The notes under the pieces: generated by a model
Databases searched by the model: none
What the model was told of the DNA's origin: nothing
The model's input: the letters and a program-made list of their open reading frames with translations, nothing else
Shown here: piece after piece, positions 7,289 to 14,303 of the stretch
How positions within the stretch are numbered: the first letter of the stretch is position 1
How the letters are laid out: each line of letters begins with the position of its first letter
Assembly (NCBI GenBank): GCA_034437795.1
Contig: DAOTTI010000145.1
Coordinates: 1-15,024 of the forward strand
DNA length: 15,024 bases
Direction: 5' to 3'
DNA from: DAOTTI01 sp034437795
GTDB taxonomy: Bacteria; Chloroflexota; UBA11872; UBA12225
Translations under genes and position numbers: made by a program

Positions 7289-8307
7289 GCTCCTGTGGCC
7301 CGATCTAGCTCATGGCTGATGCCGTCCGCCACCAGGTTCATGCCGACGACCAGCGTCGCCACGGCGGCGGCCGGTGCGAGGGCGATCCACGGCGCGACGA
7401 GCAGGAAGTTGCGGGCCTCGCTGATCATCAGGCCCCAGTCTGGCGTTGGCGGCTGCACGCCCAGACCGAGAAAGCCGAGCGAAGCCCCGAGCAAGATGGC
7501 GTAGCTGATGCGGATGGCGCCCTCGACGACGATGGGGCCGGTGATGTTGGGCAGGATCTCGCGCGCCATCACGTAGAGGCTGCGCTCGCCACGCAGCTGC
7601 GCGGCCTGCACGTACTCCAGCGAGCGCTGCGCCAGCACGGCGCTGCGTACCACCCGCGCCACGCGGGGCATGAACACGATGGCGATGCCGATGACCACGT
7701 TGTGCGTGGCCGGGCCGACCATCGTCAGGAGCAGCAGGGCCAGCAGGAGCGACGGGAACGACATCATGGCGTCCATCAGGCGCATCAGCACCTCGTCGAG
7801 CAGGCCGCCGAAGTAGCCGGCGACCATGCCGACGATGAGACCCAGCAGGAGACCCAGGAGCGTGGCGCTGCTGGAGAGCAGCAGGATTCCGCGGGCCCCG
7901 ACCACGACGCGGCTGAAGACGTCCCGCCCAAACTGGTCAGTCCCGAACAGGTAGGTGAAGGACGGGGGCTGCAGCTTGTGCTCGATATGGAACTCAGTGG
8001 CCGGATACGGCGCCAGCGCAGGGCCAACGATGGCCAGCATGACGTGGAGCGTGACCAGGGCCAGCCCGGCGGCAGTCACCGGCCGTGAGAGCAGGGCGCG
8101 CAGGAACGCCCAGCCGCCCCAGCCTGCTCCCGAGACGGGGACGCGGAGACCCCGAGTCGCGGCGGTCTCGACGGCGCGATATTCGGGCAGGACGTGCGGC
8201 GCCACACGTGCGCGAGCCCCTGCCGGAGGCGCGGCGGTGGTCGTGGCTCGGCCAGACTGAGCCGGCGAGTGAACGGTGGATGTAGCGGCCATAGATCCTT
8301 GAGCCAT
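7285..8307 (-). CDS. Peptide/nickel-type ABC transporter permease, DppC-like
   Basis: The protein has 340 residues. The family hallmark FGTDQFGRDVFSRVVVGAR lies at 121-139, followed by five hydrophobic segments. The cytoplasmic EAA-type coupling loop (YVQAAQLRGERSLYVMAREI, 232-251) contacts the ATPase. The C-terminal signature GFLGLGVQPPTPDWGLMI (278-295) is also typical. One TM (about 76-97) precedes the periplasmic segment. The N-terminus is longer than usual: about 65 residues of Ala/Pro/Arg-rich, low-complexity cytoplasmic sequence precede TM1. The annotated ATG (8305-8307) has AAGGAAGG directly before it. A second ATG five codons later (8290-8292) has AAGGA closely upstream and is an alternative start. 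The gene begins 6 nt after the DppB-like stop and overlaps the ATPase gene by 4 nt, so it is part of one operon. Confidence 0.95.
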   Translation of the reverse strand: MAQGSMAATSTVHSPAQSGRATTTAAPPAGARARVAPHVLPEYRAVETAATRGLRVPVSGAGWGGWAFLRALLSRPVTAAGLALVTLHVMLAIVGPALAPYPATEFHIEHKLQPPSFTYLFGTDQFGRDVFSRVVVGARGILLLSSSATLLGLLLGLIVGMVAGYFGGLLDEVLMRLMDAMMSFPSLLLALLLLTMVGPATHNVVIGIAIVFMPRVARVVRSAVLAQRSLEYVQAAQLRGERSLYVMAREILPNITGPIVVEGAIRISYAILLGASLGFLGLGVQPPTPDWGLMISEARNFLLVAPWIALAPAAAVATLVVGMNLVADGISHELDRATGA

Positions 8308-8313
8308 CCTTCC

Positions 8314-9258
8314 TTAGCTGAACCGGATGCGCGGGTTGAGGCGCGCATACAGCAGGTCCGCGATGAGATTGGCGAGGCTGTAGATGGAGGCGGTGACCAG
8401 GGTCACGGCCTGCAGCACGGGCACGTCGCGGAAGCTCACCGCCTCCAGGAGGAGGCGCCCGATGCCCGGATAGCTGAAGACGTTCTCCACCACGATCAGC
8501 CCGCCGACCAGCCAGCCCACGTTCATGGCGATGACGGTGATGGTGGGCAGCAGGGCATTGCGCAGGGCGTGCTTGATGATGACGGCGTGCCAGGGCAGGC
8601 CCTTGAGTACGGCCGTCCGCACGTAGGCGGCGCGCAGCACGTCCACCATGCTGGCGCGGGTCATACGCGCGGTATGGGCCAGCATCACCAGCGTGAGCGT
8701 CAGGGCCGGCAGGATCAGGAAGTGCAGCACCTCCAGGGGATTGGCCCCTGGATCGATCATGCTGGAAGGGGGGAACCAGCGCAGCCAGCTAGCGAAGACC
8801 AGGATCAGGACGACGCCGGTCACGAACTCCGGCAGCGAGACGGCGACGAGGGTGCCGACGGAGATGGCGGCGTCTGGCCAGCGGTTCCGGCACATGCCGG
8901 CCACGACGCCCAGGAGGATGGCCAGCGGGATGCCGATGGCGAAGGCCAGCGCTGCTAGCGCCAGCGACTTGCCCAGGCGCTGGGCCAGGATGGGGCCCAC
9001 GGGGACACCCATACGCAGGGATTCCCCGAGGTCGCCGCGGACGGCGCCGGAGATCCAATCCACGTAGCGCTCGACCGGGGAGCGGTCGAGCCCCAGCTTG
9101 GCGCGCACGGCGGCCAGGCTCTCCTCAGTCGCCTGCTGGCCCAGGATGGCCTGGGCCACGTCTCCGGGCAGCAGCTCGGTAATGGCGAAGATGGTGACCG
9201 AGATGAGCCACAGGGTGAAGGCCATGAACACTAGCCGCCGGATGAGAAAACGGGCCAT
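8314..9258 (-). CDS. Peptide/nickel-type ABC transporter permease, DppB-like
   Basis: The protein has 314 residues, the normal length for the DppB/OppB family, with six predicted TM segments. TM1 is at about residues 9-30, followed by the classic LLPGD (29-33). The external segment LGLDRSPVERYVDWISGAVRGDLGESL (55-81) is typical of the family. The EAA coupling loop is AAYVRTAVLKGLPWHAVIIK (210-229), running on to ALRNALLP. The sequence ENVFSYPGIGRLL (259-271) and the ending ADLLYARLNPRIR are further family signatures. It pairs with the DppC-like subunit to form the membrane channel. The ATG at 9256-9258 has AAGGAGT about 10 nt upstream. It follows the binding-protein gene after a 54-nt spacer containing a palindrome. 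Confidence 0.96.
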   Translation of the reverse strand: MARFLIRRLVFMAFTLWLISVTIFAITELLPGDVAQAILGQQATEESLAAVRAKLGLDRSPVERYVDWISGAVRGDLGESLRMGVPVGPILAQRLGKSLALAALAFAIGIPLAILLGVVAGMCRNRWPDAAISVGTLVAVSLPEFVTGVVLILVFASWLRWFPPSSMIDPGANPLEVLHFLILPALTLTLVMLAHTARMTRASMVDVLRAAYVRTAVLKGLPWHAVIIKHALRNALLPTITVIAMNVGWLVGGLIVVENVFSYPGIGRLLLEAVSFRDVPVLQAVTLVTASIYSLANLIADLLYARLNPRIRFS

Positions 9259-9286
9259 CGGTGTGAGTACTCCTTACGTGGTGGTC

Positions 9287-9304
9287 AGGTGGTGATCACC
9301 ACTT
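9287..9304. promoter_or_regulatory. Intercistronic palindrome between binding-protein and permease genes
   Basis: GTGGTGATCACCAC (9289-9302) is a perfect 14-nt palindrome, extendable to 18 nt with one G-T pair. It starts 9 nt past the binding-protein stop. No T tract follows. Hairpins in this position in binding-protein-dependent operons commonly protect the upstream message or partly terminate, giving more binding protein than permease. That role is inferred here. Overlapping copies of TGATCACC / TGATCACCAT around it add further pairing options. Confidence 0.5.
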
Positions 9305-9312
9305 GATCACCA

Positions 9313-10947
9313 TCACCGCTTCAGCCAGGTGCTGTGGAACAGGTACCAGGGGATGGGATGCACGCGATAGCCCTGGACGTTGTCCCGCATGGCGCTGATC
9401 GTAGAGCGGAAGATGGGCATGACGACGCCGACGTTCTCGCTGACCCAGCGCTGGATCTCGTAGTAGAGCTGCTTACGCCTGGTGGCGTCGGTTTCGGCGC
9501 GGGCCTTGACGATCAGGGCATCCAGCTCGGGGCTCTTCACGTTGGCCTCGTTCCACTTGGCCTCGGAGTGGAACATGATGGAGACGAGCTCGTCGGGTGA
9601 CGGCCGGAAGTTCCAGCTACTCATGAAGAGCGGGACCTTCTGGTAGATGTCCTTCCAGTACGGCGCGTCGGGGTGGTGCTGCAGCGTGAGGCGGATACCG
9701 GCCTGCCTCGCCTGCTCCTGGTACGCCAGGGCGAAGGCCTTGTACTCGGGCCGGTCGGCATTGACGTGCAGCGTGAGATCGAGGCCGTTGGGATAGCCCG
9801 CCTCGGCCAGGAGCTGCTTAGCGCGGGCGATGTCCTGCTTCTTGATGACCTGGCTGGGGTCGTAGAACGGGTGGTTCTTGTGGAAGGGATGGTCGTTCCC
9901 CAGGGAGCCGGTGCCCAGCAGCACGGCCTGCTCGATGGTGGCGCGGTCGGCGACCAGCTTGAAGGCCGTGCGCACGCGGTTATCGGTGAACGGCGGCTTA
10001 TCCATCTGCATGGCGATCAGGTTGACGTTGCCGCTGGGGACGACCTCCACGCGCAGGCCGGGCTGCTTGAGCGGGGCCACCATCTCCGGCGCCACCTCGC
10101 CGATCATGTCGATCTGGCCGGCGACCAGGGCCGCGATGCGGGCGTTGGGCTCCGGCATGAGGTAGTAGTGCAGCTCATCCAGGTACGGCAGCCCCTGCTG
10201 CCAGTACTCGGGATTGCGCCGGAGCACGATCCGCTCGCCGCGGTTGAACTCGCGGAAGATGAACGGCCCGGTGCCGACCGGGTCCTTGAGCAGCTGCTCG
10301 TCGGACCGGTCGCGGGGGAGGATGGCGGTCTGAGGGATGGCGACCAGGTAAGGGAGGTCGGCGTTCGGCGCGGTGAGGCGAAAGACGGCCGTCTCCGGAT
10401 CGGGCGCCTCCACCGTCTCGATGATGCTCAGGACCGAGCGCACCACCGACCCGGTCTGGGGATCGAGGATGCGCTTGAAGGTGCGCGCCACGTCTTCCGC
10501 AGTGAACGGCGTGCCGTGATGGTGCTTGACGCCGGCGCGCAGCTTGAAGGTCCACGTCTTGCCATCCGCGCTGGTGGTCCAGGAGTGGGCCAGGAGCGGC
10601 TTCGGCTGGAGGTCGTAGTCGACGCGGACCAGGGTGTCCCAGATGTGCTGGTGCATGGGGTAGCAGTTGGAGGTGCACGTCTGGGGGTCCATGCCGCCGT
10701 TCGGGCCGGTGGGTTCGCCCTGCCATGCCACGCGCAGCGTACCGCCGCGCTGGGGCTGGCCGGCCGGCTGTCCCTGCGCGCCGGGGGCCCCGACGCCGCC
10801 CTCCTGCGGGGCGGCGCTGCGCCCACAGGCGGCCAGTAATCCACCTGTTGCGAGCGACGCGCCTCCCAGAAGCCCCCAGCCAATGACGTGGCGCCGGCTG
10901 CCGCTAGGGCGAAGCCAGAAGCGCCCGGAGTTGGTGTGCTGCCTCAT
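9313..10947 (-). CDS. Extracellular solute-binding lipoprotein, family 5 (peptide/nickel type)
   Basis: The protein has 544 residues, the usual size for DppA/OppA-type receptors. The leader has a twin-arginine-like SRRHVIGW (17-24), a hydrophobic core and lipobox LLAAC with Cys41, so the mature protein should be a lipid-anchored surface protein. A Gly/Gln/Pro-rich flexible linker (42-67) follows. The family-5 signature is at about residues 119-160: LAHSWTTSADGKTWTFKLRA, then GVKHHHGTPFTAEDVARTFKRIL. Later family features include VGTGPFIFREFNRGERIVLRRNPEYW and AKQLLAEAGYPNGLDLTLH. Two Cys (91, 95) in PQTCTSNCYP may form a disulfide. It is the first gene of the importer operon and supplies ligand to the permeases downstream. 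The start is ATG 10945-10947 with a strong AGGAGGGG. The ligand (peptide, nickel, opine or sugar) cannot be decided by eye. Confidence 0.95.
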   Translation of the reverse strand: MRQHTNSGRFWLRPSGSRRHVIGWGLLGGASLATGGLLAACGRSAAPQEGGVGAPGAQGQPAGQPQRGGTLRVAWQGEPTGPNGGMDPQTCTSNCYPMHQHIWDTLVRVDYDLQPKPLLAHSWTTSADGKTWTFKLRAGVKHHHGTPFTAEDVARTFKRILDPQTGSVVRSVLSIIETVEAPDPETAVFRLTAPNADLPYLVAIPQTAILPRDRSDEQLLKDPVGTGPFIFREFNRGERIVLRRNPEYWQQGLPYLDELHYYLMPEPNARIAALVAGQIDMIGEVAPEMVAPLKQPGLRVEVVPSGNVNLIAMQMDKPPFTDNRVRTAFKLVADRATIEQAVLLGTGSLGNDHPFHKNHPFYDPSQVIKKQDIARAKQLLAEAGYPNGLDLTLHVNADRPEYKAFALAYQEQARQAGIRLTLQHHPDAPYWKDIYQKVPLFMSSWNFRPSPDELVSIMFHSEAKWNEANVKSPELDALIVKARAETDATRRKQLYYEIQRWVSENVGVVMPIFRSTISAMRDNVQGYRVHPIPWYLFHSTWLKR

Positions 10948-10950
10948 GGT

Positions 10951-10958
10951 CCCCTCCT
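10951..10958 (-). promoter_or_regulatory. Strong ribosome binding site of the family-5 binding-protein gene
   Basis: Read on the minus strand, AGGAGGGG ends 3 nt before the ATG, with the GGAGG core 5 nt away. It is the best Shine-Dalgarno sequence in the window and fits the need for excess binding protein. It also fixes the start codon. Confidence 0.75.
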
Positions 10959-11301
10959 ATCACACTGCCACCGCGGTGCCGGCCGCCGAAGACGCGGACG
11001 CCATGGCACCAGGGGAGGGGGAGGCAGGCAGATGTAAGGAGGCTATCGCTGCACCACCAGCGCAGCGCGCCAGATCCGGGGGCCAGGTGAACGCTTGGAG
11101 CGCCCACCGGTAGCCACGACCGGCTCTTCCTTCTGCCTACGAGGTTAGCTGACGGGTTCGGGCTGGAAGAGTTGCCCTATCCAGGAGCCGGCAGGCCGGT
11201 TACCCGACCACCAGCGCCTGGAATTCACCCCAAAGCGTGGTTCCCCCGTTCCCCCGGCCGGCGCCGGAGGATTCAGCGAACGACTTTGCCGCGGAGCGAC
11301 G
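10959..11301. other. Leader side of the divergent intergenic region, no gene seen
   Basis: This is the 5' side of the importer operon. It presumably contains the promoter, but no convincing -35/-10 pair was found. No tRNA, riboswitch or protein-like frame was recognised. The minus-strand frame running through 11145-11882 translates into Arg/Pro/Ser-rich sequence that follows the palindromic repeats, so it is not treated as a gene. Confidence 0.4.
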
Positions 11302-11320
11302 CTTGCAAGACACTTGCAAG
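11302..11320. promoter_or_regulatory. Paired CTTGCAAG palindromes, candidate operator
   Basis: Two perfect copies of the 8-nt palindrome CTTGCAAG lie at 11302-11309 and 11313-11320, an 11-bp period or one helical turn. From memory, CTTGCA-type repeats are operators of LacI-family maltose and amylase regulators in actinobacteria. The copies lie 355 bp upstream of the family-5 binding-protein start and about 960 bp upstream of the sugar-type binding-protein start, and could serve either. On the minus strand a TATACT box (about 11357-11362) and the palindrome GGTACC (11351-11356) are nearby, but no matching -35 was found. No regulator gene is in the window. Confidence 0.4.
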
Positions 11321-11442
11321 TTCGATGCCGCCGGCACCGCGGTGCGTTTGGTACCAGTATACACCCCATCCTCAACGTTTCCCTCAACGCGCGTCTGGGT
11401 GCCCCTCCGCCCGCACCCCGCCCCGACGCCGCGAGGGCAGCC

Positions 11443-11534
11443 CTCACCCCCTGGCCCCCACTACCGCACGCGGGCGAGGGGGAATGGACCTCACCCCCTG
11501 GCCTCCTCTCCGCGTCGGAGAGGGGAAACGACGG
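11443..11534. repeat. Two CTCACCCCCTGG-type palindromic repeats
   Basis: Two tandem units start CTCACCCCCTGGCC at about 11443 and 11490. The second folds as CTCCTCTCC-GCGTC-GGAGAGGGG (11503-11525), a 9-bp stem with one mismatch. The first has a degraded left arm but keeps the GCGGGCGAGGGGGAATGG right end. They belong to the same REP-like family as 13739-13781. Confidence 0.7.
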
Positions 11535-11592
11535 CCATGGGGAGATGAGGGACCTGGCTCTCTTCGGCCGGCGCTGCTCCGGGGGAGGACAG

Positions 11593-11766
11593 CTCTCACC
11601 CCCTTCCACCGCGGCCGCACCCACCCCAGGCCCCACCCTGCCGGGCGGCGTGGCCCCCGCCACGTTCGCTCTGACGCGGGCGAGGGGGAACGAAGGCCAC
11701 CGGCGTGCGCTGTGGCCGAAGGAGGTGAGGTCTTTCGTCTCTCCCGGCGCAGCCGCAGCCGAAGGG
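11593..11766. repeat. Degraded palindromic repeat and an inverted second repeat type
   Basis: Between about 11593 and 11697 a CTCACCCCC left end and a GCGGGCGAGGGGGAACGAAGG right end flank about 65 nt of unrelated GC-rich sequence, as if a repeat unit was split or two units decayed. At about 11724-11766 a segment (GTGAGGTC...CCCGGCGCAGCCG...CCGAAGGG) is the reverse complement, loosely, of the segment at 13700-13745 (CCCTTCGG...GCCGCGCCGGG...GACGTCACC). Confidence 0.45.
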
Positions 11767-11925
11767 AGGACAGATCCCCTGCGGCCCGAGCGGGAGGTGC
11801 TGCGCGTGGCGCGGGCACTTGAGGGGCGAGCGGCAGGGCGGGTACGATGAGGAGATGACGGGAAGAGGAAGGTGGGCTGCACGCTCTACCGGGATTGGCC
11901 CGGCCACTGTGGGGCACCGGCGATA

Positions 11926-11958
11926 GGGGCTTGAGCCCCGCCAGCCGCGGTTGGCGGG
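11926..11958. other. Two overlapping hairpins in the divergent intergenic region
   Basis: GGGGCT-TG-AGCCCC (11926-11939) and CCCGCCA-GCCGCGGT-TGGCGGG (11937-11958) overlap by 3 nt, so they would compete. No T run follows. They could be a REP-like element or a transcript-end structure; no specific role is supported. Confidence 0.4.
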
Positions 11959-11989
11959 CTTCCGCCGGGTCGGTAGGTGCCGCCGATGG

Positions 11990-12268
11990 GCGTTGGCAGA
12001 CCACCATTCGGGGGTGACGCCAGTGAGCGTTGGCAGATCACCAGATGAAGGGGAACCGGCGGCGCCATCGCTGCGGGTATGGAGAGCCAACAGAGGGGTA
12101 GACGGACCACCGCATGGAGGGGATCATTCCCCCATTCGTGTTATTGATGATGCTTCTATTGTCAAGAGAGGTGTAGACGGACCACGGGGGGGAGGGGACA
12201 GCCGGCGGCGCCACCCACGTCGCCATCGAACGTAGCGGGAGGGGGCTCGACAGATCACCAGGTGAAGG
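11990..12268 (+). promoter_or_regulatory. Leader of the sugar-type binding-protein gene with mirrored-order direct repeats
   Basis: Three short direct repeats occur twice, in the order A B C then C' B' A', all in the same orientation. A is CAGATCACCAGATGAAGG (12034-12051) and A' is at 12251-12268 with 17/18 matches. B is CCGGCGGCGCCA (12056-12067), identical at 12202-12213. C is GAGGGGTAGACGGACCAC (12093-12110) and C' is at 12168-12185 with 17/18 matches. A further A-like copy, GCGTTGGCAGACCACCA (11990-12006), repeats at 12027-12043. A' overlaps the gene's ribosome binding site (GAAGGAG, 12264-12270). The AT-rich island 12135-12168 sits between C and C'. This looks like multiple binding sites around a promoter or a duplicated leader. 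Confidence 0.5.
12138..12165 (-). promoter_or_regulatory. Possible promoter in an AT-rich island
   Basis: Read on the minus strand there is a consensus -35 TTGACA (12160-12165), a 16-nt spacer and a weak -10 TAACAC (12138-12143). It would fire leftward, away from the adjacent plus-strand gene and toward the importer operon about 1.2 kb away. On the plus strand the same island has TTGATG (12144-12149) but no good -10. The island is striking because the surroundings are very GC-rich. Confidence 0.25.
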
Positions 12269-12277
12269 AGACGACCG

Positions 12278-13624
12278 ATGCAAGGGAAGAGCACGCGACG
12301 CAGGCTGATGACGGCGGCAGCCGTCAGCTCGCTGGCCACGATCCTGGGGGCCGCCTGCGGCCCGCTGGGTGGCGGCCAGCCGGCCGCCAAGTCCGGCGGG
12401 GCCTCGTGGCCTGCCGAGCTCACCTGGCTCACCTGGTCCTACGACAACCAGTGGCTGACGCCGACGTACGACCAGGTGGCGGCGTCGTTCGCGGAGCAGC
12501 ACCCGCAGACGAAGCTGACGGCCGCGGGAGCGGGAGGCAACTACCGTGAGAAGTACACGACGCTCGTTGCTGCCGGCACACCCCCGGACGTGGCCGACCT
12601 GCACCACCAGAACCTGGTGCGCAATGCCGGGCCGGCCGGCCTGGCCATCGACCTGACCCCGCTCCTCCGGCGGGATCCATATCCCAGGGACTACGTCGGC
12701 TGGGAGCCGTACGCCTGGCTGCGCAAGCAGTACGCCGTTCCCTGGGCGATCCAGAGCACGGCCATCTTCTACAACAAGGCCCTCTTTGACGCGGCGGGGG
12801 TGCGGTACCCCACGGAGACGTGGACGTGGGAGGACTTTCTGGAGGCGGCGCGGCGGCTCACCAAGCCCGGCGTCGACGCCAGCAGCAGCATCTGGGGGGC
12901 GGCTGACCAGGGCGGGCGCAATGTCGGCTGGATCAACGCCATGCTGAACGCCTTTGGGGGAGGGGTGTTCAAGAAGGACTACTCGGCGCCCTTGATCACG
13001 GCGCCTGAGTCGATTGCCGGGCTGGAGTTCCGCGCTTCCTGGGGCCCGAAGTGGAAGATCACGCCTGACCAGCCTGGGGGCGCGTCTGGCCAGTTCAACA
13101 ACGGCAATGTGGCCATGGCCACCAGCGGCTCCTGGTTCGTCGCCAACGTCAAGCAGAATGCCCAGAGCCGGCTGATGACCTCGCAGGTGCCCTGGGACGT
13201 GGCGCCTGTGCCGCGGGGCGGGGCGCGCCGCGCGGGCCTGACGCATGAGCTGGGCACAGGCATCCCCACCGGCGTGCGCAACGTGGATGCCTCCTGGGCC
13301 GCCCTGCGCCACGTGACCAGCCCGGCGGGGCTGGTGCCGTTCGCCCAGATTGGGCGCACGATCCCGCCGCAGCGCTCGCTGTGGAAGGAGGCGCTGCCGT
13401 CCGACGGTCTGCCCCCCAGCTTCAAGCAGGCCTTCCTCGATGTGTGGGAGCAGATCAACGTCGACGTACCGTTCGTCCCCAGGTGGACGGAGATGGATAC
13501 GGCCTGGCAGGAGGAGCTGGATAAGGTGTGGACGGGCGAGCGCCCCGTCCGTGACGGCGCGGCGGCGCTCAGCCAGCGCCTGGAGGCGCACCTGCGCCAG
13601 CTCAAGGGAGAGGGACTGCTCTAG
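12278..13624 (+). CDS. Extracellular solute-binding lipoprotein, family 1 (sugar type)
   Basis: The protein has 448 residues, typical of the MalE-like family-1 receptors of carbohydrate ABC importers. The leader STRRRLMTAAAVSSLATILG with lipobox LGAAC (Cys27) has a twin-arginine-like motif and predicts a lipid-anchored surface protein. A short Gly/Pro/Ala linker follows. The mature N-terminus (ELTWLTWSYDNQW, about 46-58) is the usual first beta strand. VAAGTPPDVADLHHQNL (about 97-113) is the family's G-x-x-PDV hinge region. IFYNKALFDAAGV..PTETWTWEDFLEAARRLT is a strong family-1 signature, as is GNVAMATSGSW further on. The ATG has GAAGGAG 7 nt upstream. Permease genes (MalF/MalG type) would be expected beside it, but downstream lies only repeat-rich non-coding DNA. 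It is therefore an orphan receptor here, probably served by permeases elsewhere. The ligand is unknown. Confidence 0.95.
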   Translation: MQGKSTRRRLMTAAAVSSLATILGAACGPLGGGQPAAKSGGASWPAELTWLTWSYDNQWLTPTYDQVAASFAEQHPQTKLTAAGAGGNYREKYTTLVAAGTPPDVADLHHQNLVRNAGPAGLAIDLTPLLRRDPYPRDYVGWEPYAWLRKQYAVPWAIQSTAIFYNKALFDAAGVRYPTETWTWEDFLEAARRLTKPGVDASSSIWGAADQGGRNVGWINAMLNAFGGGVFKKDYSAPLITAPESIAGLEFRASWGPKWKITPDQPGGASGQFNNGNVAMATSGSWFVANVKQNAQSRLMTSQVPWDVAPVPRGGARRAGLTHELGTGIPTGVRNVDASWAALRHVTSPAGLVPFAQIGRTIPPQRSLWKEALPSDGLPPSFKQAFLDVWEQINVDVPFVPRWTEMDTAWQEELDKVWTGERPVRDGAAALSQRLEAHLRQLKGEGLL

Positions 13625-13691
13625 GCGGTAGGCGGACGCCCCTCTCCGCGCTTCCTGCAACCATGACGACGCGGGCCGCGCCGGGACGGAG

Positions 13692-13865
13692 GACGTCACC
13701 CCCTTCGGTCGGGGCCGCGCCGGGAGGAAGGAGGGACGTCACCCCCTGGCCCCCTCTCCGACGCGGAGAGGGGGAACGACGCCCGCGGGGAGAGGGTCTC
13801 GCCCAAGACCGCACACTGCCCCGTCCCGACACGGGGGTGTGGGGACGCGGAGAGGGGGCGAGGGC
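13692..13865. repeat. Palindromic repeats after the sugar-type binding-protein gene, possible terminator
   Basis: The best copy in the window folds as CCCCCTCTCC-GACGC-GGAGAGGGGG (13750-13774), a perfect 10-bp stem preceded by GTCACCCCCTGG and followed by GGAACGACG-like sequence. A shorter related unit begins GACGTCACCCCCTTCGG at 13692. From 13781 to 13865 there are further GGGGAGAGGG and GCGGAGAGGGGGCGAGGG right-arm fragments. Lying about 125 nt past the stop codon and between convergent genes, the stem could terminate both transcripts, but it lacks a T tract. Confidence 0.65.
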
Positions 13866-13935
13866 CACGGCTGTGGGGCTTGGCTGAGCCGCCCCTGCGC
13901 CGATGCGGGGACGGGAACGACAGCCCTGGTTTGGC

Positions 13936-14173
13936 GCCATTCGGACCTCTTGCGCGCACCGTCGCACCTCTGGGATGGCTCTGGGATGGCGGCTCTCCCC
14001 ACGACGGGCCGCTGCTTCCGCTCTCGCTCACCGTCGCACCTGTGAGATAGGGGCGCGCAGTGCAAGCGGTCCCGCGCTGGCGGCCGCGCACCATCGGACC
14101 TCTGGGATAGGGGAGCACGGGGCACCGGCCGCTGAGGACGTTGGACGCACACCGTCGCGGCTGTGGGATGGCG
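13936..14173. repeat. Degenerate tandem array of about 60-bp units
   Basis: A motif of the form CACCGTCGCACCTCTGGGAT recurs four times, with its ACCGTCG/ACCATCG core at 13958, 14030, 14090 and 14151 (spacings 72, 60 and 61 bp). A partial fifth copy lies near 13936. The intervening sequences also share GCGGGCCGCTGC-like and GGGGAGCACGGGGC-like stretches, so the whole unit of about 60 bp is repeated, not just a short motif. Copies differ at roughly 10-25 percent of motif positions. Frames through it translate to repeated RCDGAR / GATVRA-like peptides without starts or ribosome sites and are taken as artefacts. Confidence 0.65.
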
Positions 14174-14245
14174 AGGGGCTGAGGCGTGGATGAGAGCTGG
14201 GTCGGCGGGGAGCCCGCCGGGCACGTCTGAGGGGCTGAGTTCACG

Positions 14246-14303
14246 TGCCCAGCTCATGCTCAGCTCATGCTCATGCTCATGCCCAGCTCATGCTCAGCTC
14301 ATG
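14246..14303. repeat. Perfect 24-bp duplication of CTCATG-rich sequence at a gene end
   Basis: An identical 24-nt segment, beginning TGCCCAGCTCATG, lies at 14246-14269 and 14280-14303 and is separated by CTCATGCTCA. The tract is built from GCTCAT(G) hexamers, so it is microsatellite-like. The second copy contains the last codons and TGA stop of the minus-strand binding-protein gene. In that direction each copy reads ATGAGCTGA. Confidence 0.85.

Noticed and set aside
11145..11882. 245-residue minus-strand open frame
   Set aside because: The translation is Arg/Pro/Ser-rich, follows the palindromic repeats (FPLARVRANVAGATPP and FPLSDAERRPGGEV type phrases), and has no domain.
12038..13699. 553-residue minus-strand open frame opposite the sugar-type receptor gene
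   Set aside because: It is antisense to a well-supported family-1 receptor with signal peptide, lipobox and ribosome site. The composition is Arg-rich, typical of a shadow frame in high-GC DNA.
13936..14173. CRISPR array (repeats of about 20-27 nt at 60-72 bp spacing)
   Set aside because: The repeats differ from each other at several positions, the spacing varies, the spacers resemble one another, and no cas genes are present.
13739..14257. Minus-strand frame with repeated RCDGAR-like peptides as a repeat protein gene
   Set aside because: The repeats vary with insertions that shift frame between copies, and no ribosome site or signal is seen. Other frames across the same array are equally open.
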